From positions 835,584,094-835,648,093 of the forward strand of contig CM048744.1 of the NCBI GenBank assembly GCA_026315105.1: 64,000 nt of DNA, given 5' to 3'. The DNA is from Locusta migratoria (Eukaryota; Arthropoda; Insecta; Orthoptera; Acrididae). A program made the translations under genes and the position numbers. Shown here piece by piece: positions 1 to 10,164 of the stretch; within the stretch, counting starts at the first letter, position 1; every line of letters begins with the position of its first letter. Below the pieces are notes generated by a model that saw nothing but the letters and a program-made list of their open reading frames with translations, was not told the origin of the DNA and did no database searches.

Positions 1-2669
1 CTTGTGAGACCCACAGCTGATTGGTTGTAGCCCAATCTTCAATTACACCCTCACCCGATGTCAACACAGAGGATAACACATTGACAGTGCTGAGCACTCA
101 TATGGATGAACTGACTATATTCAAACAACATAAAATATCAAATAATGATCTAGGCCTTTATGGTGATTTTTCAAAGGTTATAACGAATGAAACCAGACTT
201 TCTGAGAACTTAAAGAAAATCGAAAATGTTACCTTCACAATAAATACACCAACGTAAATGTCATCTATAATGTATCTGCATGTCACGAAATTCACGCAGA
301 AGGGTGCCAGAAAAGAAAATAATATTCAAAAGACTTTCAGGCAACATCACTACTCAAATGTTTAATGTACATTCCACTAATTATTTACATACCAAAACTG
401 CATAATAAAAATACAATGACCACCTTGCTTATGTTTGTGAAACCTCTTGAGCTAAACTGCCCACGCACTGCAAATGTTGGCAACACTACAGAATACCCAT
501 GTACAACACAGCAGTCAACCATAGAGAATTTATTTTATGATATGTGTGAAACAGTGTTCATTTTAAGTAAAAGTTAGGTTAGGTATAGGTTAAACACGGA
601 GTTTCTTTAGTGTGAGAGGGCGCATAGTGCCCAAATCTCCGGTTCTGAAACACAAAGTTGCCAACATACGCACCATGCTGATAACATGGACAACAGACTG
701 CAGTTTTACCAACCTCTTCTGTTGGACTAAGGGTAATGAAAATTTACGTTATGACAACCATAAAATGGATGATACAATTAATACAGAAATATTGATTTTG
801 TTCATGTACAAGGAAGAAAAAGAACAACCAAATACATACACAACCTTTTGAAACACATTGCACTTCTCGTGCAATTTATTTGGTCACAAATAATTTAAAA
901 TAGCAAGGAATCTCTCATAATATGAAATGCACAGTGGCTACAACAGAAGTTACTTGCAAGTCAACACAAATAAATAAATGGATAGCTATGGCAAATACAG
1001 TGTATCCAGAACAAAAAGAGAAAAAGAACACACAGCTTAAAAGCTAACATTCTACCAGGATGTTATAGGACAACCCATAAAAATCTAACGTATCATACAA
1101 CTTCCCATAATTAGCAAACAACTTATAGATGTGAAAAAACAAGAACCATTTTCTAAAAAATACACAATATACCTGCTAATGAAGAATAATGTACAAATGT
1201 GCTTTGACCAAAAGTAGTGTAAATAAATCAAATATTAAATGCCTGCCAAAGGAGATCACAGCCAAAAGAGAGACCACTGAAAGCTAGGTTTCCTCATGCA
1301 GCACAACCATGTACAGTTATTTTGAATTATAGCAGTTGCATGTTTCTTAATTTCTATTTAATTCCTGACAGCAAGGAAGTTATGTACAAATTTAAAAAAA
1401 AAATGCAGTTAAACAACACAAATATGCCCATTTGAAATGCACATGAACTGCTTTGATAAACATGTATGTAAAGAAAATGTATCCATACATCTATGTTTAC
1501 AGTGGGGACAGTGTAGCTCCACACAAGGACATGTTACTACCTGCACAGTTTCCCCCGAGCAGGCATGTGGCTCTCAGTGCTCAATATTGATTGTGAACAG
1601 TTACATGTATGTTGAGATGAAATTAATTAACGTCTATCTATAGTACTCATGCAGCCGAGTCGTTTATTGCCTAGACACATTTATTTGGTAAGCTTACAGT
1701 CAGCTGAATGAAGTAAACAATTCTAATGGCAAACCAATGGGAAAATAGCTTGTGTTGCCTTAACTGTGCATTTTAAGAGAATGTTTGTAGCCTTGCTGGT
1801 TTTTAAATTAAGTACGCATCGTTACAAAATCCCGCACGGGTAACCCATAAGACTACACGGGTTTCAAATGCAATTGCTCAACAAACAATATCGACAGAAT
1901 GCGATATGTATGGCTCTCACACATTTGAAAAACAGCTACCTAGACAGTTTTGGACGATACCGGTAGTATATATTGTAATTATCAAAAGCGAAAACTGTCT
2001 TCAAACGGAAGTCTTTCAACGGAAACAATTGGCACTTGTCACGCGAATTACTAGTAGTTGAGAGAATATGGAAACAGTAAGATCAAACTAACATTTACCT
2101 TGGAATTATAGCCGAATAGATCACTAACTTAAATCGCTTTCAAAGGATATTTTGACATATTTCAATGCACAAAACTTGTAAATTATAGAAAATACAATGA
2201 ATTACGAGGCACGCTTCATATAATTATTTTCGAAACAAAAATGTTTGATAAACGAAAAGACGGAGGGTTATGGTGAATTTATGCTGGAATGTTTTCATCA
2301 CTCGGTAAACAAACACTGCATTTCAAGCCTGTATACACACGATAATTTCACGTTATTGAAAATCTAATGTTCTTTCCATTCACACAAAACGAATATTTCC
2401 CTGGTAAATACAAATGCGATCGGCACAAAGATTTTCTGCACCACATATACATGAAAGCACGCCGACTTCGGCAATAATACAAAAATACAGTCGCTCAAAA
2501 CGATGTACGGCACGTGATTACGCAGACTCGTGACTTGAAATAGCCCAGTTAACTATGACATTACCTTTCTGAATGTCAACAACTGTGCATGACGCTTCGG
2601 CAGCTGACACCGATATGGCATTTAACAAATATGTATGAAATAAAATTATAAGATGGGCGTTCTACTTAC
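1..2669 (-). other. presumed first intron of the ERK gene; no gene seen
   Basis: This stretch lies downstream of the splice donor of the minus-strand ERK exon at 2670-2800, so it should be intron 1. It is AT-rich, and the open frames in it are short, with no family I recognise. I looked for the next kinase exon (the VAIKK region) on the minus strand and did not find it. The rest of the gene is therefore outside the window. No transposon ends were recognised here. Confidence 0.55.
2664..2669 (-). promoter_or_regulatory. 5' splice donor of ERK exon 1
   Basis: GTAAGT follows directly after the coding sequence ...GGTCGT. It interrupts the kinase reading at the same place in the glycine loop where the ERK family continues with Val-Ser. 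This fixes the exon end. Confidence 0.85.
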
Positions 2670-2800
2670 ACGACCATTCCATAGGCGCCTTCTCCTATAT
2701 ACGCAAGATTGGTATAACGCGGTCCGACTTCAAATAACTGCCCCCGAACAACTTCAGCATTTGGATTTCCTACGGCAGCACTTCCACCCTCCGCCGCCAT
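2670..2800 (-). CDS. rl: ERK/rolled MAP kinase, first coding exon (partial gene)
   Basis: This is the first coding exon of an extracellular-signal-regulated kinase, the Ser/Thr kinase that ends the Ras-Raf-MEK cascade in cytoplasm and nucleus. Its 43 codons plus two bases start MAAEGGSAAV and continue through VVRGQLFEVGPRYTNLAYIG to the glycine-rich ATP loop GEGAYGMV, which is diagnostic of ERK1/2 rather than p38 or JNK. The ATG at 2800 sits in AAAATGGCGG. The frame is open further upstream but has no other ATG. The exon ends ATGGTCGT followed by GTAAGT (2664-2669 on the plus strand as acttac), a strong phase-2 donor. The catalytic core, TEY loop and C-lobe are off the window. It is the only host exon found here. 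Confidence 0.93.
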
Positions 2801-3000
2801 TTTGACAACTACCTTGCAGCACGGAATATAACTTACGAGAGTCGCCACAAGGCGCGGTTTCTGTCGGCGTTACTGTTTTGTCCTCTCCCTCGTGATGCAT
2901 CCTGGGAAAAGGAGGCGCCCTTTTCGAATCTGTCGGTGACGCGTGGCGTCAGTTGCGTAGTGAATGAATTCAGTGGTGTAAACGTTTCACATCAGAAATA
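2801..3000 (-). promoter_or_regulatory. ERK 5' leader and CpG-containing promoter-like region
   Basis: The 200 bases upstream of the ERK start are richer in G, C and CpG than the surroundings (for example GACGCCACGCGTCACC on the minus strand). They carry no TATA box at an obvious spacing, as expected of a housekeeping-type insect promoter. A Staf/ZNF143-like motif lies at 2891-2908. The transcription start is not visible from sequence alone. Confidence 0.45.
2891..2908 (-). promoter_or_regulatory. Staf/ZNF143-like binding site
   Basis: On the minus strand this reads TTCCCAGGATGCATCACG. It matches 17 of 18 positions of the published Staf/ZNF143 consensus YWCCCRNMATSCMYYRCR as I recall it. It lies about 90 bp upstream of the ERK start codon. 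Function is inferred only from the match. Confidence 0.45.
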
Positions 3001-3362
3001 AATATGAAGTGCAAATATCAATTGTATGACCGCTAGTTGTAAAGTGTAGGTTCATAAAGTGTCTGAAGAAAGGCATTTAGGGTTGAAATATTCTGATAAA
3101 ACTAAGTCGAGAAGAGTATTGCAGGCGCATGGAAAGGTTCTAGCAAACAGTTTTCATCTTCTATGAAGTTTCAAAACAACAGACGTTGATGGGGAGCGAT
3201 AGACTCATTCTGGAGAGAGACAATTACTTATTTTCTCGACATTGTCGTTTGCTAGATGTTTTTAGTTCCCACTAGATACAGTCAATACGTTTTCTGAAAC
3301 TTTTACTGAAATGCCATCCAGTATAATAATAATAAACAGCTAGCTTTTCATCAGTAGGCTTA
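3001..3362. other. intergenic, nothing recognised
   Basis: AT-rich sequence between the ERK promoter region and the left end of the Harbinger element. I see no gene or repeat end. Confidence 0.5.
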
Positions 3363-3631
3363 GGGCCGTTTTTACCAACAGATGTTAAAAGTGCCATTAG
3401 CAAATGTAACGTAACATTTGTTAAAGCGTTTACAAGACTGTTAAAATTCTAGCATTTCACGAACTTGTTTTCTGAAAATATTAACAAACACGTGTTAACG
3501 CTGAGAGAATTGTAAATATTGCAGATCTAAAAGTTTGTGAATGATTCGTATGAGGACGTACTACGATGCGCTTTTGTTTTTAGTTTCCTTTGCCGCCAAT
3601 ATTTGATTAAAGTAAGCACACTACTGAAACA

Positions 3632-3808
3632 ATGGCGGATGAACAAAATCTGAAGAGAAGTCGTGAGACAAATTTTTCATCTTTGGAGAAAGAATTATTA
3701 GTTGGACTAATAACTAAATATAAAGATATTATAGAAAATAAGAAGACAGATGTGACAAACGTAAAAGTTAAAAATGCAACGTGGGAAAAAATTGCAAGAG
3801 CATTATAA
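3632..3808 (+). pseudogene. Harbinger Myb/SANT-like DNA-binding protein, N-terminal part
   Basis: The frame begins MADEQNLKRSRETNFSSLEK and continues with KELLVGLITKYKDIIENKKTD, then ATWEKIARAL and a stop. This is the first part of the Myb/SANT-like domain of the accessory protein of PIF/Harbinger elements, which helps the transposase bind element ends and reach the nucleus. A full protein would be several times longer. The stop comes exactly where the sequence joins the truncated transposase, so an internal deletion removed the rest. Confidence 0.75.
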
Positions 3809-4557
3809 TTTTGTTGCGCTCTTGTTCCTGGACGCAGGTATTTTCTTAGTGGGTATCCACTATCGCCCAGTAGAACTCCTTGATTGATAGCTCCAATCTC
3901 ATACTGAGCTCTAATGTGTGAAGCGTTGAAAATTGTACTATCTTGTACCGAACCGGCCCAACGTGCAACAATGTTCCTGATTAGGAGGTTACTGTCAGAA
4001 ATAACCTGAACATTCACAGAAAAATAGCCTTTGAGGCTACGGTACATTTCCGCTCTGTTACCTCCAGGGGATTGTATTTCCACGTGCGTGCAATCTATGC
4101 AACCTAAAACTCCAGGAAAATGGAACTTTTCGTAGAAATCTAACACTACACGACCTCGTTCATCACCCGAAGGAAATGTCACATACCTAGGTCTCAACAT
4201 TGCAATGGCTAATGACACTCTCGTCACAATTCTGCTTACTGAAGCAACTGATACTCGAATATTGTCTCCAACCATAGACTGAAACGCACCTGTCGCATAA
4301 AAACGCAACGTAATTAACACTTGAAGCAAAGGTGAGATCGGCATATTTCTATTAGATCGATATTCCAACCTCTCCTGCAATTCCTCGGTAATCTTCAAAT
4401 CAACTTGTTTCGACAGTCTATGCCTCTGAAGAAAATATTTATCCGATAGTTCGTCGAAATCATTTCTCCTCATAGGCCGTTCTCTATCGCTAATGCCATT
4501 TAGATGATCCAAATATAGCAAATCTACATCGAAAGCTGCATTTGCGCCCGCAAATTG
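3803..4557 (-). pseudogene. Harbinger (HARBI1-like) transposase, C-terminally truncated
   Basis: The open frame reads DLLYLDHLNG, FDELSDKYFLQRHRLSKQ, then GCIDCTHVEI, WAGSVQDSTIF and LLGDSGYPLRKYL, the ordered landmarks of the HARBI1/PIF DDE nuclease. The first catalytic Asp (CIDCTH) and the Asp of GDSGYP are present. The sequence stops matching after NYNALA, so the third acidic residue and C-terminus are missing. The frame beyond that point is antisense of the Myb gene. No convincing ATG starts it: the first Leu block is reached from a stop at 4558-4560, so the N-terminus may also be altered. Confidence 0.85.
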
Positions 4558-4704
4558 TTAATTCCTTAACAATAGAAATATGGACTGTTAGTTTAACACG
4601 AGTGTTAAGCTAACATAAGTTGATGTAATGCAATGTTTGTTTTAACTAATGCTACATACACTAACAACCGTGTTAACTCTCGACATCTGTTGGTGAAACG
4701 GCCC

Positions 4705-5520
4705 TAACAGAACTGATCAAAGTTTTAGTCTGTGCATGGACAGTGGTCAGTAACAGATCTCGGAATATTTGTAATAATGGATGCAATTGTCCTGATTAAG
4801 CTGTAAATAAAATTTAAAAATTGGCTCTGCGTAAGCGTGTTCCGAACATTTTTTTCCACCTTAGAAAGTATATTTAGCCATTTCAATGCCTGATTCAATT
4901 ATTTTATTGCCTATATTTAGGTCTTAAGCCATTTTCAAATTTTACACAGAATGAAGAGGCGGAAATATTCCTTTAAAAATTTTGTGTGAATGGCTCACAA
5001 ATGAGATAAAAATAATCCGTTTTTCCATCTGCTATTGAACTTAACTCTAAATGTTTTCTTGTGACTTAAATGAACTGATTCGTGTGTCTTGAAGATGTTA
5101 AACGAAGCAAGTCGTACCCGGTATGCTAACGGAGTTCGTATTAGTTTTAGCACGGACTCTCACATCCCGTTGAATGTACTTTTACATCAAAGGAAGGAAT
5201 ATTGAAATTTAAAATCTGATGGACAACAAGGCGATTAAAGACAACCACAGACTCGCCTTTCTTTATTTTCATTTCCGTTATCTTAACCAAATTAGAGAAA
5301 GCGTACCGTACAAACTGCCGTATGGATGGCAAGACTGGTATTTGGAGTCAGTTCTTAACAGATGGAAAGCCATTGTCTTATGAAGTGAGTGGCATAACTT
5401 GTTTCGTTTTCAGCTGTAGGTACGAAAGTGCGCCGCATTGACAGAGCTATTATTTTATGAGAGAAACACAGCTATCAGATGCGAAAAACTGTTTATTGAA
5501 GATCGATTTCGGCTAGATTC
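4705..5520. other. no gene recognised
   Basis: About 800 bp of AT-rich sequence between the Harbinger element and a CR1-like LINE. Short open frames show no known motif. Confidence 0.5.
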
Positions 5521-6757
5521 CTAGCCATCTACATCTACAACCATACTCCGCAAGCCACTCGAAGGTGTGTGGCGGAGGGTACCTTGAGTACCACTATCGT
5601 TTTTCCCTCCTATTCCAGTCACGTATTGTTCGCGGAAAGAAGGATTGTCGGTATGCCTCTGTCTGGGCTCTAATCTCTCTGATTTTATCCTCATGATCTC
5701 TTCGAGAGATATACGTAGGAGGGAGCAATATATTGCTAGTCTCCTCAGTAAAGGTATGTTCTCGAAACTTCGACAAAAGCCCATACCGAGCGACAGAGCG
5801 TCTCTCCTGCAGAGTCTTCCACTGGAGTTTATCGATCATCTCCGTAACGCTTTCACGATGATCCTGTAACGAAGCGCGCTGCTCTCTGTTGGATCTTCTC
5901 CACTTCCTCTATCAATCCCACCTGGTACGGATCCCACACCGGTGAGCAGTATTCAAGCTGTGGGCGAATAAGTGTACTGTAACCTACTTCCTTTGTTTTC
6001 GGACTGCATTTCCTTAGAATTCTCCCAATGAATCTAAGCCTGGCATCTGCTTTACCGACGATTGATTTTATATGGTCGTTCCATTTTAAATCCCTCCTAA
6101 TGACTACTCCCAGATAATTTATGGAATTAACTGCTTCCAGTTGCTGACCTGCTATAGTGTAGCTAAATGATAAAGGATCTTTCTGTGTATTCGCAGCACA
6201 TTACACTTGTCTACATTGAGATTTAATTACCATTCCCTGCACCATGCGTCAATTCGATGCAGATCCTCCTGCATCTCAATACAATTTCCCATTGTTACAA
6301 CCTCTCTATATACTACAGCATCATCCGCAAAATCCTCAGTCAACTTCCGATGTTATCCGCAAGGTCATTTATATATATCGTGAACAGCAACGGACCCACG
6401 ACACTCCCCTGTGGCACACCCGAAATAACTCCTACTTCGGAAGACTTCTCTCCATTGAGAATGACCTGTTGCTTTCTGTTATCTAGGAATTCCTCAATCC
6501 AATCACACAATTGATCTGATAGACCATATGCTCTTACTTTGTTCATTAAACGTTTGTGGGGAACTGTATGCAACGCCTTACGGAAGTCGAGAAACACAGC
6601 ATCTACCTGAGAACCCGTGTCTATGGCCCTCTGAGTCTCGTGGACGAATAGCGCGAGCTGGGTTTCACACGAACGCCTTTTTCGAAACCCATGCTGATTC
6701 CTACAGAGCAGATTCCTAGTCTCGAGAAATGTCATTATGTCATCAAAGTATCTGCAA
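5521..6757 (-). mobile_element. CR1-like LINE, 5'-truncated, decayed
   Basis: The minus strand encodes reverse-transcriptase blocks RYFDDIMTFLETRN, NQHGFRKRRSCETQLAL, VDAVFLDFRKA and SGVPQGSVVGPLLFTIYIND, then after a frame break the terminal block ILLPPTYISRRDHEDKIREI and SFFPRTIRDWNR. The 3' end is CGGAGTATGGTTGTAGATGTAG, the hexamer tail shared with the copies at 10170-11176 and 27302-27590. The 5' end is lost before RT motif 1 at about 6757. A stop and frameshift near 6340 and the loss of the FADD region make it inactive. The CR1 superfamily assignment rests on the GVPQGSVVGPLLF motif; the exact clade is not decided. Confidence 0.85.
6340..6735 (-). pseudogene. CR1-like reverse transcriptase fragment (fingers/palm start)
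   Basis: An uninterrupted 131-codon piece of the LINE polymerase from the region before motif 1 to the PQG-containing motif (GVPQGSVVGPLLFTIYIND). It ends shortly before the catalytic Y/FADD box, which is damaged in the following frame. It would copy element RNA at a nicked target in an intact element. Confidence 0.8.
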
Positions 6758-8619
6758 TAGGAAAGCGTAAGTTATACAAAATAGTAATATAACGGTACAC
6801 AACATCCACGTTTATGTAATACGATAATAAACATTGTAAACATGCCGTATGTCAACAGATAAAGCGGATGACCACTCTGCGACCTGTCTGGTCATAACCC
6901 GGGCATGAAATTTTGTGCACACCCGACTCGTTTAAACATTTTTTTTATCTTTGAGGGAATAATTGTCCTAAATTTAGCAACCACATTGCTATAAAAAGGA
7001 AAGATGCTGCAGAGAAATCCAACTTTTGTTCCTCATTTGATTGACAGTGGCCAAGATATACCAACCATCGAATCGCACGTAAGACTACTGCACGGTGCTG
7101 AGAATGGCAGATTTATGGATAACGTTGAGGACATGGAAGTGTTTTGTCACCATAAATCCTCATGGATCCACTTAATAAGTAGATAATAACAACAATACCC
7201 ATTTCTGGAAGGCAATCTGCTCAACAAAGGCTGACGTTATGAATCTGTTCAGCTAAAAGTGGGTTTCATTGTGCCTTCCAGAGCAATGTGTTTCGAGTTT
7301 TTTCTTATGTACCCATTCCTAGCTTGCTTTGGTTATGACCACTACACCACTAATACGCCTATTTTCATGCACAGTCTTTCTTTTTAAAATATTATTCTTA
7401 CCAGCATTCCATGACATAAAACAGTAATATTGCTTCTTGTGAGTTTACGCTGAATCCTTCACCGCATTTTTCACATCTAAGATTACTTAATCGTTGTGTG
7501 ACTATACGATGCAAGAACCTGCGTAGTGGGCTATGTACGTTTCTGATTTAGAATTTTGGCTCCATGTTACGGTTGAACCGTTCATGTCTGCTTTCAAGCC
7601 CCAGCAGCTACCTTAGTTGCAGATATTATCTTTTACCTGTGATCCTGTAGTTAGAAACACTCTGTGCACAGGCTGTAGTTTGCGAAACAAATAAGAAATA
7701 TCTCGTAAAATAACTGGTTCATTAATAAAAATGGTTTTATTCCGGTGATGTTCGCAAAGTCAGACATTTAGTTGAATAAGGTTTATGCAATCAAATAGAT
7801 TCCTTATTGGAAGTGATCAGATACATTATTAATCATAAATAGAATAAAATAGTTACGCCGTCTGTGATAAGAAATAGGTAGCGCTTTCCCCTTACTAAGT
7901 AATCATAAGAAACACACAAACTCTGTCTATTTCACGAGCATTCAACATGAAATTGTACACAGTTCAAAATAGTTTAAGTCTTCCGAACATCATTTCTACG
8001 CTCGTAATGTCTTGTGTAGAAACATAAACACATATCACCTGCACTGGCCTACATTTCGTGAAATTTAGAGTCTCGAGAAGCGACCATCCGCTGTGCAAAC
8101 CTTAATTAACACACTGCCCAACCGAATCACTCATATCATCCAGGAGGATCTTTCTTCTGCCAAGACTAGACACGTAGTTCCTTTTCCGCACACACCCTTC
8201 GAACATCTCGACCCTCAGTTCTGCCTCTTGGGCGCTTCGTCATTGGCCGATCGTCATCCCCTCCAAATTCGTATACATCTTAACATGAGATATTTCTTGA
8301 AGTAAAAACTGACCATCTGAAACCACTTCCTTACTAATATAACATTATATAATACAAAAAGGACTGTTAATTAATATTACGTAACATCTGAAATAAATAA
8401 ATCGACAACTCAGCTTTCATGAGCTTCTCCGCTCATGCCACAAAATATTTGCCTACATTACTGGCAAATTGTATAATAAATCAACAAACTAAATTAAATA
8501 TGCAATAGGTAAATCATACTGCTTTCATTTTCAGTGTTATTGTGGATAATATGATGATCTGTTTGTTTCCATTATAAATTTATAGCAGCTGAAATCAGTC
8601 ATTAAATAAATATATACAA
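6758..8619. other. no gene recognised
   Basis: 1.9 kb of AT-rich sequence. Open frames of 60-70 codons at 7004-7186 and 8093-8305 resemble no family I know and have no supporting splice or start context. Confidence 0.5.
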
Positions 8620-9157
8620 GTATGACGCCACGCCCATGAACCTGGCTTTGCCATGCAGTTACTGCGAACGGCTGAAAGCAAGGGAAACTACAGTCGTTAC
8701 TTCTCCCGAGGACATGCAGCTTTACTGTATGACTATATGATGATGGCGTCTTCTTGGGTAAAATATTCCGGAGGTAAAATAGTCCCCCATTCGGATCTCC
8801 GGACGGGGACTACTGAGGAGGATGTCTTTATCAAGAAAAACAAAACAGGCATTCTACGGGTCGGAGCGAGGATTGTTCTAACCCTTAATCGCGTAGGTAA
8901 GCTAGAAAATTTGAAAAGAGAAATGATTAGGTTGGAATTAGTGAAGTTCGGTGGCAGGATGAACAGGATTTCTGGTCAGGTGAGTAAAGGATTATTAATA
9001 CAAAATCAGTTGGTGGTAACGCAGGAGTAGGTCTGATAATGAATAAGAAAATAGGAATGCGGGTAAGTTACAATGAACAGCATAGTGAACGCATTATCGT
9101 AGTAAAGATAGACACGAAGCCAACACCAACCACAGAAGTGCAAGTTTATATGCCAAA
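8620..9157 (+). mobile_element. RTE-like LINE, 5' end with start of endonuclease
   Basis: The plus strand reads KIVPHSDLRTGTTEEDVFIK, GILRVGARIVLTLNRVGKLE and NLKREMIRLELVKFGGRMN, followed in a second frame by MNKKIGMRVSYNEQHSERII and TKPTPTTEVQVYMP. This is the same family as the minus-strand LINE at 41777-44668 (its GILRIGVWNVRSLNR and MNKKIVMQVNYYEQHSDRII). It is the start of an AP-type endonuclease (WNVR region). Sequence upstream of PHSDLR (8620-8780) is absent from the other copy and probably represents the LINE 5' region. The copy stops abruptly at about 9157, where a Tc1 tail begins. Confidence 0.75.
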
Positions 9158-9503
9158 CAGCACATTCTCCACTCTCTCATCAACTGAAAACGTCTGGCCA
9201 ATGGTGGCCGAGCAACTGGCTCTTCACAATACGCCAGTCCCGACTCTTGAAGAACTCTGGTATCGTGTTGAAGCAGCATGGGCATCTGTACTTGTTCACG
9301 CCATCCGAGCTCTGACGCAATGCCTAGGCGTATCAATGCCGTTATTTCGGTCAGAGGTGGTTGTTGTGGGTACTGATTTCTCAGGATCTATGCACCCAAA
9401 TTCCCTGAAATGTAATGAAATGTCAGTTCTAGTATAATATATTTGTACAATGAATACCCGTTTATCATTTGCATTTCTTCTTGGTGTAGCAATTTTAATG
9501 GCC
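9158..9503 (+). mobile_element. Tc1-type transposon, 3' end fragment
   Basis: The sequence matches the end of the Tc1 element at 60030-61397 in the opposite orientation. It carries ENVWPMVAEQLALHNTPV and ELWYRVEAAWASV, then a frame break and the C-terminal region. It finishes with the terminal repeat CTTCTTGGTGTAGCAATTTT AATGGCC. It starts inside the transposase, at the segment just before the catalytic Glu, so it is 5'-truncated and fused to the RTE piece on its left. Confidence 0.8.
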
Positions 9504-9507
9504 AGTA

Positions 9508-9640
9508 GTGTATTATCTGGTAAATATAACATGTTATTAGAAAAAAAGGAGATGGAAAGAGAGAGAAGGGTAGGAGAAGTTACTAACTCAAGGCTTGAGT
9601 AAAGAAATATATACCCGGGCAATGCCGGGTATTCAGCTAG
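9508..9640 (+). mobile_element. Helitron 3' end
   Basis: The end has a short hairpin ACCCGGGCAATGCCGGGT (9613-9630) followed by ATTCAGCTAG and a T: the 3' hairpin plus CTRR terminus of Helitrons, inserted before T. The preceding 100 bases, including GATAAATATAACATG-like and GAGAGAG stretches, match the end at 26975-27155. The 5' part is not recognisable; a Tc1 fragment abuts it. Confidence 0.75.
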
Positions 9641-9675
9641 TGTTCAGTAAGGTTCAAGTTTGGGGAGTTCTGTAA

Positions 9676-10160
9676 CTAGTGGACGCGTTTTAACTCAGAA
9701 GATTGTTCCTGGAGCCACCCTGTAGCAGTCGCGGACGTGTGGGGAGTCGCATTATCCTGCTGAAATTGCCCGTCGGAATGCTCAATGGACATAAATGGAT
9801 GCAGGCGATCAGTCAGGATGCCTACCTGTGTATCACCTGTCAGAGTCGTATCTAGAAGTATCAGGGGTTCCATATCCAGCTGAACACACCCCACTCTATT
9901 ACAGAACTTCCATCAGATTGAATATCGCCCCGTTGACATGAGAGTCCACGGAGTTCTGAGGATGTCTCCATACCCGTACATGCCCATCCGCTCGATACAC
10001 TGGAAATGAGTCTCGTTAGACTAGGCAATATCTTTCCAGTCATCAGCAGTCCAATGTCTGTGCCTGGCCCAGGCGAGGCAAGGGTACACGACTGGGCCTT
10101 CGGCCTCAGAAGCCCATATCATTGAATGGTTCGCGCGCCCGGCACTGAAATCCGCGGCAA
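9676..10160 (-). mobile_element. Tc1-family transposase, central and C-terminal part (split element)
   Basis: The minus strand reads AWARHRHWTADDWKDIA, then after frame breaks PLILLDTTLTGDTQVGIL, LHPFMSIEHSDGQFQQDNAT and PHTSATATGWLQEQSSELK. The FQQDNATPH block holds the second catalytic Asp of Tc1 transposases. The N-terminal part of the same element lies at 11209-11463. A CR1-like LINE sits between the two pieces, so the transposon was cut by that insertion. Confidence 0.78.
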
Positions 10161-10164
10161 TTTG

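Larger units (their letters stand above)
3363..4704. mobile_element. PIF/Harbinger DNA transposon, internally deleted (about 1.34 kb)
   Basis: The ends are inverted repeats. The left begins GGGCCGTTTTTACCAACAGA and the right, read backwards, GGGCCGTTTCACCAACAGAT. Similarity continues into the following 50 bases, including the CATTAG and AACATT blocks. TTA precedes and TAA follows the repeats, the kind of 3-bp target this superfamily uses, but they are not identical, so the exact edge is uncertain. Inside are the two genes typical of PIF/Harbinger, facing each other: a Myb/SANT-like gene on plus and a transposase on minus. Both are cut at their 3' ends and fused, so the copy is a deletion derivative and not autonomous. 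Confidence 0.85.

Noticed and set aside
2801..2848. N-terminal extension of the ERK frame (ATLVSYIPCCKVVVK before MAAEGG)
   Set aside because: There is no ATG in this part; the frame is only open by chance. MAAEGG has a good start context and matches the usual ERK N-terminus length.
8093..8305. 70-codon open frame as a possible gene
   Set aside because: No motif, no splice signals, and composition typical of the intergenic background.
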